Below are positions 37,811 to 47,399 of a stretch of DNA of 64,000 nt, piece after piece. The stretch comes from Prunus persica (lineage: Eukaryota; Streptophyta; Magnoliopsida; Rosales; Rosaceae). The notes under the pieces are model-generated. The model did no database searches. It saw nothing but the letters and a program-made list of their open reading frames with translations, and was not told the DNA's origin. The first letter of the stretch is position 1. Each line of letters starts with the position of its first letter. The DNA lies in the NCBI RefSeq assembly GCF_000346465.2, contig NC_034011.1, positions 25,975,941 to 26,039,940 on the forward strand, read 5' to 3'. Position numbers and translations under genes: made by a program.

Positions 37811-38611
37811 TTTTGCGCTGCTAGAGTGATGCTGTCATCTTTGAGACTGAGAGTGCTTTCCAGCACTCAAGAAATGAAATGCGAATATACTAGCGAGAAG
37901 CATTGACGTAACACACAACACGACGTCGTCGTTTCCTCGCAACTTCCTTTCCGCAGAATTGACATTGAAGGATATGCTAGTTTTAGCAAAAATGAAATAT
38001 GAAAAGTCAATAATACCCTTTTGTCTTAAAAGGGCAGGTGAAGGATATGCTTCCCCAAATCTTGATTAGGTTTAGGTTTCCGAAGGTTGAAATATAAGTT
38101 TGTAACTTAAGTTACTCTAATCTCAAGGCCTCAATTTGCCGACGAGAGGCATCATAGTTTTTTTTTGTGTGAAAAATTTCATTCCCCTTTAATTTAGACT
38201 ATAACTTATACTAAAAAAAATTATTCTAAATTTAACTATTTTATGGAAAAATATATTCAAATTTGGATACGGAAGGAACAGCCTCAGTCTCTTAACTGAC
38301 TAACCGACTATCACACATCAGCTAAAATATACGTATTTGGCGCTAAAAGCAAAGAAAAGCCCAATGACAATCTCTTTTATTTATTCGGACCAAGCACAAA
38401 CCCGATCCTTTTAAATGCTGCATGGATGGTTGCCTTGCCACTTGTTGTGATGGGCTATTGTAAAGAATAAGCAAAAACAAAGACGTATAAAAGTGGGGAA
38501 AATATCTGACAGAAATATCTGCCAGGGTTTTCCCGAAGTCAAGAGTAATATCAGAAGATTCATAGAATCATAAAGGCTTACATTTGGCACCTGTGAGAGA
38601 GCATATCCAAT
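37811..38611. other. Divergent intergenic region
   Basis: Separates two divergently transcribed genes, both predicted to be organelle-targeted. No gene seen; poly-T at about 38160-38168. Confidence 0.5.
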
Positions 38612-40205
38612 ATGTCTGTCTCTGCAGTCTCAATTTCCCAATTTTCACTACCAAAAGCTTTCCAAGTTGAGGACCATTTCACCGCAATAAGCAAGCCCAT
38701 CTGGAGGTAATCTCATGCAGATTAAGCTTCCAAGTTTGTTAAAATAAAAAGGTTTTTTTTTTTTTTTTAAACAATTTGTAGAATTTTCAGATATTTTTTT
38801 AGTTTGAATCTGGCTATGGTTGGTGCGGCTGATATTGAAATTGTTGTTCTCAAGATGGAGGAGGCAGGGATGCCCTGCAAGCAGATTCAGATGTGGTAAG
38901 AGAGAGGCATGGAAAATGAAAGCAACAAACATGGGAAAAAATTACTATGAATTGCTTGGTGTTTCTGTTGATTCGAATGCGCAGAAAATTAAACAGGCTT
39001 ATAGGAATTTGCAGAAGAAGTACCACCCAGATGTTGCAGGACAAGAGGTAAGTAATCAAACTAATCTGAATCTACATATTTGATGACTAATTGTTGGCTA
39101 ATTAAGGGGCAGCAGGGTCACGAGTATACCCTCAAGCTGAATGAAGCTTATAAGGTTCTGATGAGAGAGAATCTAAGGAAAGAATATGATGCTTCCATTG
39201 GTGAAATGAGAGGAAATTACAGCTCATCAAGCTTAGGTCGCACTTCTTCATGGAATGGACCTTTGAGACCCCAAGGTCTATTTGTTGATGAAAATGCATG
39301 CATAGGTAGGTCGTCAATTTCCCGAACGAAACTCATATATTAATTTCACATTAATTCCTTGATACAAGCCAAGCGATATTGATTTGATGGAGATGGAAAT
39401 CAAACCTAGAATTTCGGGAAGCAATTGAACTACAAGCTTCTTCTTAATTTCGCATTAATTAAATTGCAATAGAATTATATTTGTGCAGGTTGCAGAGAAT
39501 GCGTGCACCATGCAAGTAGCACCTTCATATTTGATGAGGCTCTCGGATGTGCTAGGGTTAAACTTCAATATGGTGACGATGAACAAAAGATTGAGGTAAA
39601 TAATGTATGCAAGGAGGTTGTAGCTCAAGTAGTTAAGAGCAATTACCCTTGCACATGACATTTTGTGTTTGAATCCCCTCACCTGACATCGCTTGTATAA
39701 AGAAGAACATATATAATGTATTAATTAGTTCATGAATTAGAATGTGGTGTTAAATTGGCGTGGGTATTACAGGTATCAGTTGATTCATGCCCTGTGAACT
39801 GCATTCATTGGGTGGAGAATGAAGAACTGCCAGTGCTTGAATTCCTGATTCAGCCTCAGCCAAAGGAAGGGTTTGGGATATTCGGAGGAGGCTGGGAAAG
39901 ACCTGCAAATGTTTTCATGGCTGCTAAATCATTCAATAAACAAACTCACAATGAAAACCATGGAAGAAATTGTAAGAAGTTTAACTACTTATTAATTACC
40001 TCATCAATATTGTTTGTTGCCATGTGTATCATATCAATATTGCATTGCAGCACGTGCGTCGACTGTTGAAGAAGAAGAAACCCCTGCTCAAGCCAAGGCT
40101 CGAGCTGACGCAAGTAGGAAAATAAACATGGAAGCTGCATCAGGATTATTCTCAAGATTCTGGCAATGGCAAAATAAGCCTTTTTGGGGCGAAAAGGAGG
40201 AATAA
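38612..40205 (+). CDS. Plastid J-domain protein with ferredoxin-like 4Fe-4S domain (DJC76/77/82 type)
   Basis: Six exons (38612-38706, 38855-39047, 39116-39305, 39489-39595, 39773-39971, 40051-40205) give 312 aa. The first exon and the start of the second encode a Ser-rich, Arg-rich plastid transit peptide ([19 protein letters not shown]). The J domain begins [20 protein letters not shown] and has the Hsp70-stimulating HPD (KYHPDVAG). After a linker comes a bacterial-type ferredoxin motif: CIGCREC in exons 3-4, then SCPVNC in exon 5, giving four Cys ligands plus an extra Cys. The J-plus-ferredoxin combination defines the small family of Arabidopsis DJC76, DJC77 and DJC82, linked to plastid redox or stress responses. 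Exon 3 starts at a tandem CAGCAG acceptor, so an extra Gln is possible. A SINE sits in intron 4. Confidence 0.93.
39600..39721 (+). repeat. SINE in intron 4 of the J-ferredoxin gene
   Basis: Box A TAGCTCAAGTAGTTAAGAGC (39621-39640) and box B GTTTGAATCCC (39667-39677). A 9-bp direct repeat ATAATGTAT at 39600-39608 and 39713-39721 is the probable target duplication. It shares GTTAAGAGCA and CCTTGCA with the element near 62.7 kb, so both are probably one family. Confidence 0.7.
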
Positions 40206-40962
40206 AAAGTATAGAAATTATAACTGCACTTATATACATATATAGATTACTACTACCAATCTGTATAAATTAGTTTATATGGTAGAAACGAACCGGACAT
40301 GTACGTCTCAAATTCTCAAGAGGGGAATTGGTATGTAAATCATAGATTTCCATCCACATGCATAATAATTTTCCAATTTCTCCAACTCCAATAATCATTG
40401 AATTGATCTCGTAATAAATCTTTTACATTGAGATATCCTTGGATCCAGCAAAAATACCGAATGCATGTTCATTCATTGAAAGTTCAGAGATACAATGAGA
40501 ATTTCGATCACCAACACAAGACAAGAGCATCAAGAAAAGAAATGTATTGTGTACATACAAGTTCACCTGACAATTAAACATATTCCCTTTCATTTTTATT
40601 TTTTAGCAAATAACAGAAGATGTTCTTCTCTCGATCAACTAAACTTACCATCTTGCTATTTGACCAAAAATAAACAAGATATACTACCATCCCTTGATCA
40701 ATACGAGGTTACATAGCCCATGGATAAAGTAGAGGAGAAATGCTTTGACGTACGGGTAGAAAACCTCGTCCCAACTGTTTCAGGTTGGTTACATGAATGA
40801 ACCCTCGTTCTCCAAAGCAAATACCATGCCCTCAAAATTTCAACCACAACAATTGCTTGATTCGAAGCTTTATATGGTTTAACCAAGTTACAGAATCTCC
40901 TGATTTTCAAGCTGACATGCACCCTTAATTCCGCCGTACTGTTTGCTGTACACTTGCATGAA
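40206..40962. other. Convergent 3' region of the J-ferredoxin gene and SIRB
   Basis: Includes the SIRB 3' UTR. The part from about 40780 onward reappears twice later in the window (42617-42711 and 49191 onward). Confidence 0.7.
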
Positions 40963-42383
40963 TCAATGGAGCTGGCATTTGTTTGTTCCAACACAAACAG
41001 AGCACTCCTCTGCATCTCCAGCAATATGGCTTAAGCAGTGATTGATCCTATCATTCAAAACATCCTACAACCAGAGACCTTACATCAGAACAAAAGCACA
41101 GTGGAATATGGTTAAAATGCATACCGCATATAGAGCAACCAAAGTTAAGCAAGCAAAGAGAAATATAACAAGCACAATCTCCCTTAATTTAGTGGACATG
41201 TTTCGAAAACCAGGATAAACACATTCAACCATCAATTTAAGCATCAACATAACTTTAGCCATAGCTTCGAGAAATTTTGTGACGACACCGTTTGATGCAT
41301 AGGCAAAGAATCAAATTAAGGAAATTCAATCGTCATACCACGAGTAGCGGATGAAGGCCAAGAGGTGCCGTTACTAAATATGAGACACCAGGATGCTCCT
41401 TTGCAGCTTCAGCTGTCAGGGATGGAATATCCTGTAAAATAACACACAGCCTAATCCATTTTACCATGTTTGTCTTGATCATCCATACAGAGTTATCAAA
41501 AATCGAAATTCAACTGCGCCCACTATATTCATATAGTTAATAATATATTATGTTGAGCTACCTGGTTCCAATGTCTTCCAGGTAAGAGGAAAAAAGGGCT
41601 CACAATTACCCGATTGGCCCCTTGTAGAACACAGGAATTGAATGCAACATGAATTGATGGTTCGGCCAACTCCTAATCATAAAAAAATTCATAGATACAT
41701 ATACAATGAGAATTTCACCAACAAAATAGCATCAAGAAATGAACAAACAATGTTCGCCTGAAAATTTAATCAATGAAAAAAAACCCAGAAAGGGTGAGAA
41801 ATGTGTGCTTTTATTTACTGTACCATATGAGCAGGCTCTACTATGGGGTACCCAGTTCTCTCTTTAAACATGGACACGAACTCATCTGAAATTCATATTA
41901 ATTGTTCAAACTTCAAATTAACAAGCTTAAAAAGCCAAACTTTTTACACAACTATAAGCACTTTTGCAACGTTAAGAAAAAAACCCAAAATCTCAATCTT
42001 TGATGAGCTTACTTAGCATGAGATTTGATTCCGTGCGGCGCGAACCATGGTCGACGATGATGACGCCGTCTCTGTCACCAACCCCATTTGGATTTTGTCC
42101 GAATCCTCCATTGCCGCTACCCATACACAACCTTATGCTTGAATTTCTACTTCTGGAGAAGTTGAGGACTGCGCAGCTAGGGCTTGTTCCGATTTCGCTT
42201 GCCGACGAGCTTTAATTGCGCAATAAAACAGAGTAAACAACAGTTCCCGAATACCCCAAACAACGAAAAACAAAATGTATAAACACAAAAGATGATGCAG
42301 ATTTGGAAGAAAAATGGAGGGCTTCGAGCTTTCTACCTTTTAGCGGCAAATTGAGGGCAGGTGGATAGCGACCTAATCGACAT
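40963..42383 (-). CDS. SIRB: Sirohydrochlorin ferrochelatase, plastid (SIRB)
   Basis: Six exons on the minus strand (42383-42337, 42209-42013, 41885-41824, 41672-41562, 41431-41339, 41064-40963) sum to 612 nt, 203 aa, with consistent phases. SIRB inserts ferrous iron into sirohydrochlorin to make sirohaem, the cofactor of plastid nitrite and sulfite reductases. The first two exons encode a transit peptide (MSIRSLSTCPQFAAK and onward). The mature part begins with DGVIIVDHGSRRTESNLML, including the CbiX-type DHGS active-site histidine. It continues with TGYPIVEPAHM (second conserved His), RVIVSPFFLLPGRHW and DIPSLTAEAAKEHPGV. It ends in a Cys-containing tail, EECSVCVGTNKCQLH, the region that binds a 2Fe-2S cluster in plant SIRB. 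It looks intact. Its promoter carries the first palindrome cluster about 95-235 bp upstream of the ATG. Confidence 0.95.
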
Positions 42384-42420
42384 GTTTAGGGCTCTGAGCT
42401 TCAACGGTCCAGTTGGAGGC

Positions 42421-42475
42421 GATTATTATTGGGCTCGTAGAAATAATAGGTGCACAAAACAAACTACCTTTTTTA
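42421..42475. repeat. SIRB upstream sequence also found at 50195-50240
   Basis: The phrase TTATTATTGGGCTCGTAGAA and the following AATAATAGGTGCACA occur here and again at 50195-50235, marking the two edges of the rearranged block between SIRB and 50.2 kb. Confidence 0.85.
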
Positions 42476-42615
42476 CAGCATAGCCGAGCGGATTTGTTTT
42501 TTTAAAAATAGTATAGCCGCGCGGCTATACTATTTCTGACACGTGGCGAAATGGGAATAGCCGGACGGCTATAATGGGATTTTTTTATATACTAAAAATA
42601 GTATGGCCACTCGGC
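42476..42615. repeat. Palindrome cluster 1 (SIRB promoter)
   Basis: A perfect 20-bp palindrome GTATAGCCGCGCGGCTATAC at 42511-42530, a variant at 42556-42575, and two partial copies at the edges (near 42476-42488 and 42601-42615). The G-box spacer GACACGTGGCGAAATGGG lies between the two full copies. Confidence 0.95.
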
Positions 42616-42616
42616 A

Positions 42617-42711
42617 AATACCATGCCCTCAAATTTTCAACCACAACAGTTGCTTGCTTCGAAGCTTTATATGGTTTAACCAAGTTATAGAATCTCCTGA
42701 TTTTCAAGCTG
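42617..42711 (-). repeat. Copied fragment of the SIRB 3' UTR
   Basis: About 95 bp nearly identical to 40818-40912 (same order: AAATACCATGCCCTCAAA, then TTGCTTGNTTCGAAGC, then CTCCTGATTTTCAAGCT). It stops abruptly where the C3H41-like open frame begins. Confidence 0.9.
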
Positions 42712-44295
42712 GGAAAACCCACTGGCCCTGGATCTCTGCCATCAGTTAGTGCATCTTCAGCTGCATTGATGAATAGCAAAGGCTTACATGGAAAAACAAG
42801 CAAGTCTGCTGTCAATGATGATGGTTTGGGCTTGAATGGTCCATATTCTGGTCCTGGTTATCTGGGCGTTGGGACAGCTGCCAATTCACAGAGTACAAGC
42901 GTGTCCGTGTGGGTTAGAATTGGCAGTTCAAAAAGTAAATTAGATGTGAAGGAGAAAATTGATTCTTCAGATTGTATTGAGAGTGAAACTAAGGAAGGTA
43001 AGGAGGCATTAGTCAGCATTCAAAATCCACCACGTCAAGGGAAGCGTATCATGGCAGAAGATGGCCCAAAAGCCATGGATTCATCACCCAAGACACATTT
43101 TGATCCTACACGTAACATTCGGAAACCATCTCAAAAAGCATTGCGTACTCTATTTGTCAATGGCATTCCCCAGAAGAGCAACAAAAGGGAGGCTCTTCTT
43201 TCTCATTTCCAAAAGTTTGGAGAGGTCATTGACATTTATATTCCATTGAATAGTGAACGAGCTTTTGTCCAGTTTTCAAGGAGGGAAGAGGCTGAAGCTG
43301 CTTTAAAGGCACCTGATGCTGTAATGGGTAACCGCTTCATCAAGTTGTGGTGGGCTAATCGTGATAGCATTCCTGATGATGGCACAGGCACTGCCAGTAA
43401 TTTTCCTGGTTTAATTCCACCCCATCCAACAGTTACTAGTATAAGCAAAGATAATCTTCAATCTGCTGCTCCAAAGAGTAGTATTGTCCATACATCTGAT
43501 GCTTTTCTACCTTCCGCTGATAACTCCAAGCCTGTCATCTCAAATGGTCCCAAGGCCCCACCTTTGCAGAAAAAGCTAGAGAATTTAGAGCAGTTAAAGG
43601 AGGAACTTCGCAAGAAACAGGAAATGCTGGACCAGAAACGAAATGACTTTCGTCGCAAATTGGACAAACTTGAGAAACAAGTAAACCATCTGCCCTTACC
43701 TTGAATGTTTCATTTTCTCGCTAATGCTACTTGTTTGATATGAGGCACATATCATCTTGGCTTGCTTTACAAATTTTCTCATGTTATACTCTCATCTCAA
43801 TGTACCTTATTTGCTAAGACAGTCTTTTTGCATGGTTTCAAAGAGATCTTAGAAAGGGTTTGAAATTGATTTATATAAAGATGTGGGTGCAAATTTATTA
43901 GTGGGGTACATGATAACACTATTATTTCATTATCAGCTTTGCTCAAGGTTTGACTTTTTTCAGGCTACTGGACCCAAGGGTGAGGCAGACATAGAGCAAG
44001 CTGCTAAGAGACCCAAAGTGGGAATAACAGCTGATGTTGGTAAAGTTGCTAATCCAAAGTCCTCAAATCCGACTCCTATGGAAGAACTGCATGCTGAGAT
44101 GACTGATAAAAACAAATGTGTAGAGAACGTTGTCTCCTGTAGTCCAAAAACCAGTACAACTATGGTGCTGCAGCAATCCACTGGCTTGAATAGGGACTCC
44201 TTCTCCAGTGAATAGATACAAATTGGACAATCGTCCCACTGCATTTAGAATTAATTCTTCCTCCTTTACCCGTTGGATTCGCAAATGTAAGTCTC
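42712..44295 (+). pseudogene. C3H41: C3H41-like CCCH/RRM protein, 5'-truncated and frameshifted
   Basis: The open frame starts mid-gene at GKPTGPGSLPSVSAS, directly at the end of the copied SIRB fragment. It runs through an RRM (LRTLFVNGIPQKSNKREALL; RAFVQFSRREEAEAALKAPD; GNRFIKLWWANRDSIPDD) and a Lys/Glu coiled coil (EELRKKQEMLDQKRNDFRRK) to a donor at 43680. A second exon from 43964 continues ATGPKGEADIEQAAKRPKVG. Parental genes of this family, which bind RNA (RBM26/27 relatives), carry a CCCH finger and much more sequence at both ends. Near 44190 the frame slips by one or two bases and a stop follows; a second slip (about 4 extra bases) is near 44250. With the 5' part missing and two frameshifts, this is a pseudogene. 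The retained intron shows that it was copied from DNA, not from mRNA. An ATG at 42766 would give a 312-residue frame, so a truncated protein is not excluded. Confidence 0.85.
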
Positions 44296-44383
44296 TCTCT
44301 CTCTCTCTCCACCCCCCCCCCCATCCTGACCAGTCGAGCGACAAAAAGGAGAGAAATTATTGTAGAACTTTTCTATAAGTGAA

Positions 44384-44975
44384 TTAATGATCTCTGCACT
44401 TGGATATATGGCTGCAAAACTTGGTGGAACACACATTCCTCAATGGATGGGCCTATGTGTTAATCAGAGGAATAAAGCAATGAGTGCGTTTTTTAAAGCA
44501 ATGATGGAGCATTATTTCCTTCATAATTGCCATAAATTTTTTTGAGGGGAAAATANNNNNNNNNNNNNNNNNNNNNNNNNNNNNNNNNNNNNNNNNNNNN
44601 NNNNNNNNNNNNNNNNNNNNNNNNNNNNNNNNNNNNNNNNNNNNNNNNNNNNNNNGCACCAACCCCCGGGTTGAAAAGGGGCCCCTTTCCCCGGGAAAAA
44701 AAACAAAATGGGCCAATCCCCCCCCCCCTTTAAAAATAATTTTTCCCCCCTTTCCCCGTGGGTTTCCAAAAGTAAATTTTTTTTTTTTTTTTCCCCCCCC
44801 CCCCCCCCCCCCCCCCTCTCTCTCAAATCCTTCCTACTCAACCGCCAAAAAGTGACTAAATGATCTCTGCTCTTGGATATATGGCTGCAATACATGTGCA
44901 TCACACATTCCTCAATGAATGGGCCTATGTGTTAATCATGAGCAATAAAGCAATGAGTGCCTTTTAAAAAGTAGT
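44384..44975. repeat. Duplicated 120-bp segment around an assembly gap
   Basis: The block 44384-44500 (ATGATCTCTGCACTTGGATA and onward) recurs with differences at 44858-44975. Between them lie the gap and low-complexity sequence. This may be a real duplication, or two haplotypes or error-rich reads laid side by side. Confidence 0.75.
44556..44655. other. Assembly gap, 100 N
   Basis: Exactly 100 N. The sequence after it (44656-44815) is an implausible chain of homopolymers (runs of C, G, T and A), like poor-quality read ends. Confidence 0.99.
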
Positions 44976-45113
44976 ATGGTAAGATTTTAGATGAGGCATT
45001 AGGACCATTTATTAGGAATATATGCAATACTGTAGATTCCATTACATTAGAGATCAGGATAAAGTTCTAGCAAACGCACAGAATGATTTCAAACATGCTA
45101 TCCTTAATACCTT
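44976..45113. other. Short spacer up to the LTR element
   Basis: About 140 bp, no gene seen; it continues in sequence after the LTR element at 46800. Confidence 0.4.
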
Positions 45114-45514
45114 AATACTGCTAAAATATGAAAACTATGAGAGAATATTTGTTTGTGGGAATTTTCTGTGTATTCTTCTCCTTGTAAGAGGTCATATTTA
45201 TAATACAACGAAACCTGAATAGGAAGCAAATAATAAATTCCTAAATCTATTTGCAGTAGGAAATCAGGAATTAAAGTAAATCAATTACAATTATAATAGG
45301 AATTCTTGGTGTGTAAGGAAAGTAAGTCAATATCCACAAGTCACGCCAACACTCCCCCTCACGTTGGTGCATAGATGTCGTCAATGCCCAACTGATCTAG
45401 TGAATTGTGGAATGCTTTACTGAAAATCGCATTTGTCAAAATATCCGCCAATTGATCCTCGGATTTCACAAAATGCGCAATCTGGTCCATGTGTCGGGGT
45501 CGTTAGTCGAGAAG

Positions 45515-45979
45515 TCATAATCTGTGCAGCGGAAGATGCATAGGATACAGTTGAGTAGGAATTGGGATCGGAATATGAGCCTGAGTCGAGGCCGGAGTCA
45601 GAGTTGAAATCGGGATCAGAGTCTGAATCAGAGCCAAATTCGGGGTTGGGGTCATCATCGGAGTGGGGGTCAGGGTCGTCTTCGGAGTTGGGGTCGGGGT
45701 CGGAGTCGAGGTCGTCTTCGGAGTCGGGGTCGGGGTCGTCAAAAGAGGATCCTGATTCTGGATTAAGTTCGGGGTAAAAGTCTGCATCGAGGTCGTCTTC
45801 GGAGTCGGGGTCGGGGTCGTCAAAAGAGGATCCTGATTCTGGATTAAGTTCGGGGTAAAAGTCTGCATCTGTAGGAGCGGAGCCATCTGGGCACTCAACT
45901 CAACGATGGTTGGTGGAGAATGAGAGAATGAGTCGGTGGTGCTACCTCTATGAGGGTTGAAAAAATCATCAACCTCCAT
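45515..45979 (-). CDS. Thr/Pro-rich repeat ORF inside the LTR element
   Basis: A 154-codon frame in the sense direction of the element. It starts MEVDDFFNPHRGSTTDSFSH and then has a 26-residue unit (QTFTPNLIQNQDPLLTTPTP and following) present twice in tandem, grading into (TPTPTPK)n. The repeat is a 78-bp DNA duplication visible at 45698-45860. There is no recognisable domain. It may be a leftover of Copia sequence expanded by slippage and may not be translated. Confidence 0.3.
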   Translation of the reverse strand: MEVDDFFNPHRGSTTDSFSHSPPTIVELSAQMAPLLQMQTFTPNLIQNQDPLLTTPTPTPKTTSMQTFTPNLIQNQDPLLTTPTPTPKTTSTPTPTPTPKTTLTPTPMMTPTPNLALIQTLIPISTLTPASTQAHIPIPIPTQLYPMHLPLHRL

Positions 45980-46066
45980 AACACTAAATAAAATAATCTC
46001 TATTACAATAGGACAAAATATAATTGGTAAGTAACCAAAATTCTAATGAAATAAGGACTCGCCAAC

Positions 46067-46130
46067 ACTCCCCCTCAAGTTGGGCAAAGATATTTCGCAG
46101 GCCCAACTTGACAAGCGAGTCACAGGACAC
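46067..46130 (-). repeat. Second polypurine-tract/LTR junction nested in the element
   Basis: Within the internal region, CCAACACTCCCCCTCAAG (46063-46080) copies the layout of the true LTR/PPT junction at 45346-45363, but with different neighbouring sequence. It is probably the edge of another Copia element that recombined into this one. Confidence 0.5.
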
Positions 46131-46264
46131 CATACTTGAGAAACACCAATTGTAGAGAAGATCTTTTAGTCAACCAAGAGTGAAACAAGTGACAAACTAA
46201 AACAAAGTTCACAACGGAAACACAAGAGCAAACCCTAAAAAATAGGGCACATAGCAAAACATAG

Positions 46265-46404
46265 AAACCCTGTGAGTACGGGTGTAGATAAGGCAGAACA
46301 CAGAAACCGTGTGAGCACAGCAATTGATAAGGCAGAACACAGAAATCCTGTGAGCACGGCAATAGGTAAGGCAGAACACCGAAACCCCATGAGCACGGCA
46401 GTGG
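46265..46404. repeat. Tandem repeat, about 42 bp x 3-4, inside the LTR element
   Basis: Variants of AAGGCAGAACACAGAAANCC followed by TGTGAGCACGG recur from 46265 to 46404. Confidence 0.8.
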
Positions 46405-46827
46405 CAACAATAAATTCTTCCATATAAACTTTAGCTAATTCCCTCAGACACAACTTCTCTTCAATCTTCCTCTCCCCCCCCTTTCAAGGGGGGAGAAGAG
46501 CACTTAAATTTCAAGAAGAACACAAGCACAGGTCCCTAGATCGAACCTGGCTCTGATACCATGCTAAAATATGAAAACTATGAGAGAATATTTGTTTGTG
46601 GGAATTTTCTGTGTATTCTTCTCCTTGTAAGAGGTCATATTTATAATACAACGAAACCTGAATAGGAAGCAAATAATAAATTCCTAAATCTATTTGCAGT
46701 AGGAAATCAGGAATTAAAGTAAATCAATTACAATTATAATAGGAATTCTTGGTGTGTAAGGAAAGTAAGTCAATATCCACAAGTCACGCCAACAAATACC
46801 TTATCCATATATCCTTCATATTTGCGG

Positions 46828-46950
46828 CGAGAGTATCGCGGCTTCAGCTAACAATGGAAGCGATCCTCTGCATGGTTCGTCCTTAACTCTTCTCTACAAA
46901 GACCTCCCTTGAATCATCAGTCAAATCAGCATCTCCATACCATATCACTA
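46828..46950. repeat. Flank repeat, copy A (precedes palindrome cluster 2)
   Basis: Begins CGAGAGTATCGCGGCTTCAG; about 110 bp of the same sequence occurs at 48575-48685, each time immediately before a palindrome cluster. Copy B lacks about 12 bp. Confidence 0.9.
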
Positions 46951-46997
46951 GCGCCAGACGGCCCTTTTTTTTTTTTGGTGTTTTTTATTTACAAATA

Positions 46998-47277
46998 GTA
47001 TAGCCGGTCGGCTATACCTGGGGATTTGTTTATAAAACTAGTGTCGCCGAGCCGCTATACTATTTTTACACGTGGCGAAACGGGCGCCAGGCGCCAGTCG
47101 GTGGTCCTTCTTTTTTTTTTTAATAAATAGTATAGCCAGGCGGCTATACCATGGTTTTTTGTTATAACACGTGGCTATACTACAGTTTTATATTTAAAAA
47201 TAGTATAGCCGCACTGCGATACTATTTGGGGCTATACTTTAAATCATGTATTTGTAAGTATAGCCGCGCGGCTATAC
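46998..47277. repeat. Palindrome cluster 2
   Basis: 20-bp palindrome units at 46998-47017 (centre GGTC), 47041-47060 (variant), 47130-47149, 47203-47222 (decayed) and 47258-47277 (perfect GTATAGCCGCGCGGCTATAC), with half-copies at 47171-47180 and 47231-47237. The spacer after the second unit has TTACACGTGGCGAAACGGGC. Confidence 0.95.
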
Positions 47278-47399
47278 TTTAAACCACGTTGGTTCAAATC
47301 CAAGGAGTAAAGGTTAGACTGGGTTTTATAAAGCTTACCCATGTTTAAATTTAAGTTTTATCTGTTATTAATTACATAAGAATGAATGAAATTTTCAGA

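Larger units (their letters stand above)
45114..46799 (-). mobile_element. Young Copia-derived LTR retrotransposon, deletion derivative
   Basis: Two 233-bp LTRs, 45119-45351 and 46562-46794, appear identical base for base, start TG and end CA, and are flanked by the 5-bp target duplication AATAC (45114-45118 and 46795-46799). On the minus strand the primer-binding site TGGTATCAGAGCC (46561-46549, complementary to initiator Met tRNA) directly follows the 5' LTR. A polypurine tract (GTGAGGGGGAG) precedes the 3' LTR. Internal sequence is only about 1.2 kb: it keeps the end of a Copia RNase H (FVKSEDQLADIL, about 45420-45455) but no gag, integrase or reverse transcriptase core, so it must move in trans. 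It is very recent because the LTRs have not diverged. Confidence 0.95.

Noticed and set aside
42476..42615. Rho-independent type terminators formed by the GC palindromes followed by T runs
   Set aside because: The host is a eukaryote; the palindromes have no loop and the T runs are on varying sides.
45562..45777. Ser/Glu-rich frame on the plus strand (GSESESE type)
   Set aside because: Antisense to the sense strand of the LTR element and generated by the same TCGGGGTCGG-like repeats; no independent support.
46120..46453. Frames with repeated GFCVLPY units
   Set aside because: A translation of the 42-bp tandem repeat in the retroelement; no start context or family.
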